Source: an uncultured Pelagibacteraceae bacterium (GTDB lineage: Bacteria; Pseudomonadota; Alphaproteobacteria; Pelagibacterales; Pelagibacteraceae). Taken from it: a DNA stretch of 64,000 nt. Location: assembly GCA_902560805.1 (NCBI GenBank), contig CACENW010000005.1, positions 28,852-92,851 on the forward strand. The letters run 5' to 3'. The translations under genes and the position numbers were made by a program. Shown here one piece after another: positions 59,087 through 64,000 of this stretch (positions within the stretch are counted from its first letter, which is position 1; each line of letters opens with the position of its first letter). Below the pieces are notes generated by a model, which was given only the letters and a program-made list of their open reading frames with translations, was not told the origin of the DNA and did not search any database.

Positions 59087-60850
59087 CTAATTAAATTTAA
59101 ATTTCATTATATTGGAGCTACCTGAAACTGCAGATTTGTAATGATATTCTGCTCTTGGTAACACCTTTTCAAAGTAAAATGTAGCTGTGTTAATCTTTTC
59201 TGAATAAAACTCTTTATTTTCCTCATAATCTTTAAAACTGATTTCTAAAACTTTTATCCATGAAAAAGCAATTGAAATATAACCAAGTGTTTTTAAATAA
59301 TCATTTGCGGCCGCAGAAACATCATCTTTCTCAATTTTACTTTTGTCAACAATCCATCCCGTAAACTTTGTTAAGATATCAAGATAATACGTAAGATCTT
59401 TTGTAAAAGATTTAACTTTATCATGTTTAGTTTCACATTCAGATTTTATCATTTCTAAAAATTTAGAAATTACATCACCATTTCTATTTATAAGTTTTCT
59501 AAATACTAAATCAGCAGCTTGAACAGAATTAGTTCCTTCATATATTGGTGTGATTCTATTATCTCTATATAATTGTTCGATACCTTGGTCTTTGGTATAA
59601 CCATATCCTCCATGGATCTGCATAGCGTCGCTCGTAATCTCCATGGCTAAATCGGTAAATAAAGATTTAACCACAGGTGTCATCAACGAAACAAAATCAG
59701 AAGCTTCCTGTTTAATTTTTTCATTTGGATGATAAAGACTAACTTCAGTTTGTTGAGATAACCAAAAGCATAAAGCTCTTTCTCCCTCAATTATTGATTT
59801 CATATTTAACAAAGTTCTTCTTATATCCGCATGTTCAATAATTAAATCTGCACCATTAGTAGATTTAGAATTATTAGTTTTTCCTTGTTTTCTCTCTTTT
59901 GCATAAGCAAGTGAATTTTGGTAAGCGATTTCTGAAATACCCAATCCTTGTATTCCAACTACAATTCTCTCTAGATTCATCATCGTGAACATTGCATTTA
60001 AGCCTTTGTCCTTAGGACCAATCATATATCCTGTTGCCTCATCAAAGTTTAAAACACAAGTTGCTGAGCCTTTGATGCCCATTTTTGTTTCAATAGATCC
60101 TGTTGATATTCCATTTCTTTGCCCAACAGACCCATCTTGATTTACTAAAAACTTAGGTACTAAAAATAAACTTATCCCTTTTGTTCCTTGAGGAGAGTCG
60201 GTTAATCTTGCTAACACTAAATGAATAATATTTTCTGTTAAATCATGATCACCTGATGTGATAAAAATTTTTTGACCACTTATTTTATAAGTTCCATCAG
60301 ATTGACTAACTGCTTTTGTTTTTAGTAAACCTAAATCAGTACCACAAACGGGTTCTGTTAAACACATCGTGCCACTCCACTTACCTTCTACAATTTTTGG
60401 TAAATATTTATCTTTTATTTCATCAGTAGCGTGATGATGAATACAATTATAAGCTCCAATACTTAATTCACTATATAGTTTAAACGACAAACTTGAAGAA
60501 GATAGCATTTCATCAAAAAAAGCACTGACTGTCTTTGGCATTCCCTGGCCACCATATTTCGGATCACATGATAATGAAGTCCATCCATCTTCAATGTATT
60601 TCTGGTAAGCTTCTTTATATCCTGGCGGTGTTCTAACTACCCCATTTTCTAAAACTGCTGGATTTTCATCACCTGCTTTGGCAAGTGGTAAAATTAAATT
60701 TTGATTTATTTTAGCTGCTTCCTCTAAAATATCTTTAACCAAGTCTGAACTTACTTCATTATACCTTTCAAGATCATTGTAATTTTTGTTATCTCTTAAT
60801 TTTTCATAGAGAAACATCATATCTTTGACGGGTGCAGAATAACTTGGCAT
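59087..60850 (-). CDS. dmdC: Methylmercaptopropionyl-CoA dehydrogenase (DmdC-type acyl-CoA dehydrogenase)
   Basis: FAD-dependent acyl-CoA dehydrogenase forming methylthioacryloyl-CoA. It is the long type (587 residues) with an N-terminal extension and a C-terminal helical domain, as in DmdC. Seen are 'MCLTEPVCGTDLGLLKTKA' near residue 160, 'KISGQKIFITSGDHDL', 'GIKGSATCVLNFDEA' near 250 and 'QIHGGYGYTKDQGIEQLYRDNRITPIYEGTNSVQAADLV' near 405, containing the catalytic Glu of Y-E-G-T-N. It is the first gene of the dmd group, 26 bases after leuB, and precedes dmdB by two bases. Confidence 0.88.
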   Translation of the reverse strand: MPSYSAPVKDMMFLYEKLRDNKNYNDLERYNEVSSDLVKDILEEAAKINQNLILPLAKAGDENPAVLENGVVRTPPGYKEAYQKYIEDGWTSLSCDPKYGGQGMPKTVSAFFDEMLSSSSLSFKLYSELSIGAYNCIHHHATDEIKDKYLPKIVEGKWSGTMCLTEPVCGTDLGLLKTKAVSQSDGTYKISGQKIFITSGDHDLTENIIHLVLARLTDSPQGTKGISLFLVPKFLVNQDGSVGQRNGISTGSIETKMGIKGSATCVLNFDEATGYMIGPKDKGLNAMFTMMNLERIVVGIQGLGISEIAYQNSLAYAKERKQGKTNNSKSTNGADLIIEHADIRRTLLNMKSIIEGERALCFWLSQQTEVSLYHPNEKIKQEASDFVSLMTPVVKSLFTDLAMEITSDAMQIHGGYGYTKDQGIEQLYRDNRITPIYEGTNSVQAADLVFRKLINRNGDVISKFLEMIKSECETKHDKVKSFTKDLTYYLDILTKFTGWIVDKSKIEKDDVSAAANDYLKTLGYISIAFSWIKVLEISFKDYEENKEFYSEKINTATFYFEKVLPRAEYHYKSAVSGSSNIMKFKFN

Positions 60851-60876
60851 TTGAAAACCTTAGAATAATTAGTGAA

Positions 60877-61983
60877 TTATTGCAATTTTGAAATTATCGC
60901 ATCGCCCATTTCTGATGTGGACACTTCTTTCATGCCTTCAGAAAGAATGTCTTTTGTTCTTAAACCATCATTTAATACTGCTTGCACTGATTTTTCTAAG
61001 GCGTCAGCTTCATTATCAAGATCTAAAGAATATCTTAATGCCATTGCAAAACTCAATACAGTTGCAATTGGATTTGCTAGACCTTTTCCTGCAATATCAG
61101 GTGCTGAACCATGTATTGGTTCATACATTGCTCTCATTTCTCCATCTTTATTTTTCGCACCTAAGGATGCTGAAGGCAACAACCCTAAAGATCCTGTTAG
61201 CATTGAAGCTTGATCTGAAAGCATATCACCAAACAAATTATCAGTAACAATTACATCGAATTGTTTTGGATTTCTAAGTAACTGCATTGCACAATTATCA
61301 GCAAGCATGTGACTTAGTTCAACATCTTTATATTCCTTTTCGTGAAGTTCTTGAACTTCTTCTTTCCATAGTTGTCCAGCTTCCATTACATTAGATTTCT
61401 CACAAGATGTAACTTTGTTTGATCTTTTTCTAGCAAGATCAAAAGCAACACGTGCAACTCTAGTAATTTCACTAGTAGTATAAGTGTGAGTATTTATTCC
61501 TTTTCTTTCACCATTTTCTATTGGTTTAATTCCTCTCGGTTCACCAAAATAAATTCCACCTGTTAATTCTCTTACAATCATTATATCTAACCCTGAAACC
61601 ACTTCTGGTTTAAGTGTTGATGCACCAACTAATTGTTCAAAACATATTGCAGGTCTCAAATTTGCAAATAATTTTAATTCTTTTCTTAATTTTAATAAAG
61701 CTCTCTCAGGTTTTTTAGAAAACTCAATATTATCCCACTTAGGTCCTCCGACTGCACCAAGCATAACAACTTCACTTTCTAAAGCTTTATAAAAAACTTC
61801 ATCTGTTATAGGTGTACCGTGTTTATCATAAGAACATCCACCAGCAAGATCTTCATCTATTTCAAAATCTAAAGATTTTTTATCATTGAACCAGTTAATT
61901 ATTTTTTTAACTTCTCCAATTACCTCAGGTCCAATACCATCTCCTGGTAATAAAAGAATTTTTCTTTTTTTTACTTTAATCAT
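60877..61983 (-). CDS. leuB: 3-isopropylmalate dehydrogenase
   Basis: NAD-dependent oxidative decarboxylase of leucine synthesis. It has '[20 protein letters not shown]' at the N-terminus, '[10 protein letters not shown]' near residue 76, '[14 protein letters not shown]' near 138, '[30 protein letters not shown]' near 248 and '[21 protein letters not shown]' near 290. Length (368) is standard. It overlaps leuD by 8 bases. Confidence 0.97.
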   Translation of the reverse strand: MIKVKKRKILLLPGDGIGPEVIGEVKKIINWFNDKKSLDFEIDEDLAGGCSYDKHGTPITDEVFYKALESEVVMLGAVGGPKWDNIEFSKKPERALLKLRKELKLFANLRPAICFEQLVGASTLKPEVVSGLDIMIVRELTGGIYFGEPRGIKPIENGERKGINTHTYTTSEITRVARVAFDLARKRSNKVTSCEKSNVMEAGQLWKEEVQELHEKEYKDVELSHMLADNCAMQLLRNPKQFDVIVTDNLFGDMLSDQASMLTGSLGLLPSASLGAKNKDGEMRAMYEPIHGSAPDIAGKGLANPIATVLSFAMALRYSLDLDNEADALEKSVQAVLNDGLRTKDILSEGMKEVSTSEMGDAIISKLQ

Positions 61984-62581
61984 TAAAAATCCAGGGTTTT
62001 TTATCTTTTAACTGATTTTCAAAATTTTGAATTTTATCAGATTTTTTTAAAGAAAGCGCAATGTCATCTAATCCTTCTAACAAACATTTTTTCTTGAATG
62101 GATCTATTTCAAATTTAATTTCATTATTTCCATAAATAATTTTTTGATCATTTAAATATACAGAAATTTCCTCTTTTCTATTAGCATATTCAGAAAGTTC
62201 TTTAATTTTTTCTTCTTCAAGGATTATTGGTAAAATTCCATTTTTAAAACAGTTACTATAAAAAATATCAGCATAACTTGAACTAATCACACAAGTAATT
62301 CCAAAGTCCAACAATGCCCATGGAGCATGCTCTCTTGATGATCCACATCCAAAATTGTTTCCTGCAATTAAAATTTTAGAGTTATTAAATGGTTCTTGGT
62401 TTAATACAAAATCATTAATTTCTTTTCCATTATCGTCATATCTCATTTCAAAAAATAAATTTTTTCCAAGTCCAGTTCTTTTTATTGTTTTTAAAAATTG
62501 CTTAGGAATAATCATGTCTGTATCAATATTTACAATTGGTAAATAAGCTGGAATACTTTTTAGTGTATTAAATTTTTGCAT
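61976..62581 (-). CDS. leuD: 3-isopropylmalate dehydratase small subunit
   Basis: Swivelling-domain subunit of isopropylmalate isomerase. It shows '[27 protein letters not shown]' at the N-terminus, '[21 protein letters not shown]' near residue 70, '[17 protein letters not shown]' near 105. Length (201) is typical of the proteobacterial form. It starts immediately after the leuC stop. Confidence 0.97.
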   Translation of the reverse strand: MQKFNTLKSIPAYLPIVNIDTDMIIPKQFLKTIKRTGLGKNLFFEMRYDDNGKEINDFVLNQEPFNNSKILIAGNNFGCGSSREHAPWALLDFGITCVISSSYADIFYSNCFKNGILPIILEEEKIKELSEYANRKEEISVYLNDQKIIYGNNEIKFEIDPFKKKCLLEGLDDIALSLKKSDKIQNFENQLKDKKPWIFND

Positions 62582-63985
62582 TTAATTTTGATACTTTCTA
62601 ACATCATCTAAATTACCAGAGATTGCAGCTGCAGCTGCCATTCCAGGACTTACTAGATGGGTTCTGCCACCTCTTCCTTGTCTTCCTTCAAAGTTTCTGT
62701 TTGAAGTAGATGCACATCTTTCCTCCGGTTTTAATTTATCTGCATTCATTGCCAAACACATAGAACAACCTGGCTCTCTCCATTCAAATCCTGAATTTAC
62801 AAATATTTTATCTAAACCCTCTTGCTCTGCTTGTTCTTTAACTAGTCCTGAACCAGGAACTACAATAGCATTTACATGTGATGATATTTTTTTATCCTTT
62901 AAAATTTTGGCAGCTTCTCTTAAATCTTCAATTCTTCCATTTGTACAGCTTCCGATAAATACTTTATCTATTTTAATATCAGTCGCTGCCATATCGGGAG
63001 TTAATCCCATGTATTTTAGTGCTCTTTCAATTGAGTTCTTTTTATCTTCATCTTTTTCATTCTGAGGATTTGGTACTTTTCCATCAATTGTAATTACGTC
63101 TTGAGGTGATGTCCCCCAGGTAATCATCGGTAAAATCTCATTTGCATTAAGATTTATTTCTTTGTCAAAACTTGCATCAGCATCTGTTTTTAAACTTTTC
63201 CAGTATTCCAGCGCCTTTTCCCAATTTTCTCCTTTTGGAGACATGGGTTTTCCTTTTAAATATTCAAATATTTTTTCATCTGGAGCAATTAATCCAGCTC
63301 TTGCACCACCCTCAATAGTCATATTGCAAATAGTCATTCTCTGTTCAACACTTAGAGATCTTATTAAATCTCCAGCATATTCAACTACACAACCTGTTCC
63401 ACCTGCAGTACCAATCTTTCCAATTATTTGAAGTATTACGTCTTTAGATGTTACTCCTAATGGAAGTGTTCCGTTAACATTAATTCTAAAATTTTTTGCT
63501 TTTTTTTGAACAAGTGTTTGTGTTGCTAGAACATGTTCAACCTCAGATGTTCCAATACCAAAAGCTAGAGAACCAAAAGCTCCATGTGTTGCGGTATGAC
63601 TATCTCCACATACAATAATTGTTCCGGGTTGAGTAAAGCCTTGTTCTGGTCCAATAATATGAACAATTCCTTGTCGTTTATCATCCATACCAAAAAGCTG
63701 TACACCAAATTCTTTACAATTTGACTCTAATGTATCGACTTGTATTTTCGATTCATGATCTGATATCCCTTTAGTTCTATCTGTTGTCGGAACATTATGA
63801 TCAGCAACGGCTAGAGTTAAATTAGGATGACGAACTTTTCTATTTGAATTTCTTAAACCCTCAAACGCTTGCGGACTAGTAACTTCATGAATTAAGTGTC
63901 TATCGACAAACAATAATGCTGTTTCATCATCTTGTTGATCAACAAGATGATCGTTCCAAATTTTATCGTAAAGAGTAGTAGACAT
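62582..63985 (-). CDS. leuC: 3-isopropylmalate dehydratase large subunit
   Basis: Aconitase-family subunit holding the 4Fe-4S cluster. It has '[12 protein letters not shown]' at the N-terminus, '[19 protein letters not shown]' near residue 27, '[35 protein letters not shown]' near 125, the cluster ligands in '[14 protein letters not shown]' near 345 and '[13 protein letters not shown]' near 405. Length (467) is standard. Fifteen bases follow its ATG before the window ends, so its promoter is outside. Confidence 0.97.
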   Translation of the reverse strand: MSTTLYDKIWNDHLVDQQDDETALLFVDRHLIHEVTSPQAFEGLRNSNRKVRHPNLTLAVADHNVPTTDRTKGISDHESKIQVDTLESNCKEFGVQLFGMDDKRQGIVHIIGPEQGFTQPGTIIVCGDSHTATHGAFGSLAFGIGTSEVEHVLATQTLVQKKAKNFRINVNGTLPLGVTSKDVILQIIGKIGTAGGTGCVVEYAGDLIRSLSVEQRMTICNMTIEGGARAGLIAPDEKIFEYLKGKPMSPKGENWEKALEYWKSLKTDADASFDKEINLNANEILPMITWGTSPQDVITIDGKVPNPQNEKDEDKKNSIERALKYMGLTPDMAATDIKIDKVFIGSCTNGRIEDLREAAKILKDKKISSHVNAIVVPGSGLVKEQAEQEGLDKIFVNSGFEWREPGCSMCLAMNADKLKPEERCASTSNRNFEGRQGRGGRTHLVSPGMAAAAAISGNLDDVRKYQN

Positions 63986-64000
63986 TGAAAAAAAAATTAT

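Noticed and set aside
60872..61247. Two plus-strand open frames of 113 and 119 codons over leuB
   Set aside because: They lie opposite a clear leuB coding sequence, show no family motifs and have the composition of antisense shadows.

Overview
The window looks like a piece of a SAR11 chromosome (Pelagibacterales, close to 'Candidatus Pelagibacter'). The DNA is very AT-rich (roughly 30% G+C by eye) and the proteins are rich in lysine, isoleucine and asparagine. Neighbouring genes usually abut or overlap by 1-20 bases, and no gene-free stretch exceeds about 200 bases. The gene content also fits: a dmdA-dmdB-dmdC DMSP demethylation cluster, metX behind a SAM-II riboswitch, a class I lysyl-tRNA synthetase, a ChvG/ChvI-type two-component pair next to ahcY, and an F1-ATPase operon separate from F0. 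I see no rRNA, tRNA, insertion sequence, phage gene or CRISPR array.

Layout. Bases 1-6250 hold the end of an RND efflux permease, a lytic transglycosylase lipoprotein, a VanZ-like membrane protein, gpmA, and a minus-strand run ahcY-tsaE-amgK-murU. Bases 6290-11370 hold a two-component system (minus strand, chvI then chvG) and polA. Bases 11480-15860 hold bioY, an orphan RegA-type regulator, and a three-gene polyamine operon (ornithine decarboxylase, deoxyhypusine-synthase-like protein, ureohydrolase). Bases 15857-19389 hold, on the minus strand, lysS-pyrD-rpmB and a queuosine-precursor transporter. Bases 19477-23028 hold trkH, ampG and an NlpC/P60 peptidase. Bases 23025-27633 hold hisC-tyrA (minus) diverging from metX-metW-gloB (plus). 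Bases 27700-34226 are the conserved plus-strand run rplU-rpmA-obgE-proB-proA-nadD-rsfS-ctpA-rppH. From 34219 to the end everything is on the minus strand. In transcription order this is leuC-leuD-leuB, dmdC-dmdB-hydrolase-dmdA, asd, sdhCDAB, mmsA, mdh, sucCDAB-lpd, priA, atpHAGDC.

How the genes work together. The last 30 kb is a co-directional central-metabolism block. DMSP demethylation feeds methyl groups (to tetrahydrofolate) and methylmercaptopropionyl-CoA into metabolism. mmsA feeds acyl-CoA units into a nearly complete second half of the TCA cycle, and electrons and ATP synthesis follow through succinate dehydrogenase and F1. Methyl/sulfur metabolism recurs in dmdA, ahcY and metX/metW. 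Five dispersed genes (lytic transglycosylase, ampG, NlpC/P60, amgK, murU) form a plausible peptidoglycan-recycling route.

Most notable points are: a stacked promoter, palindrome and SAM-II riboswitch before metX; an alpha/beta hydrolase of unknown role inside the dmd cluster; the ODC/DHS-like/ureohydrolase polyamine operon with a hairpin in its leader; and several loci that appear stripped of genes found there in other Alphaproteobacteria. Family assignments rest on motifs and recalled family knowledge only; no database search was run.
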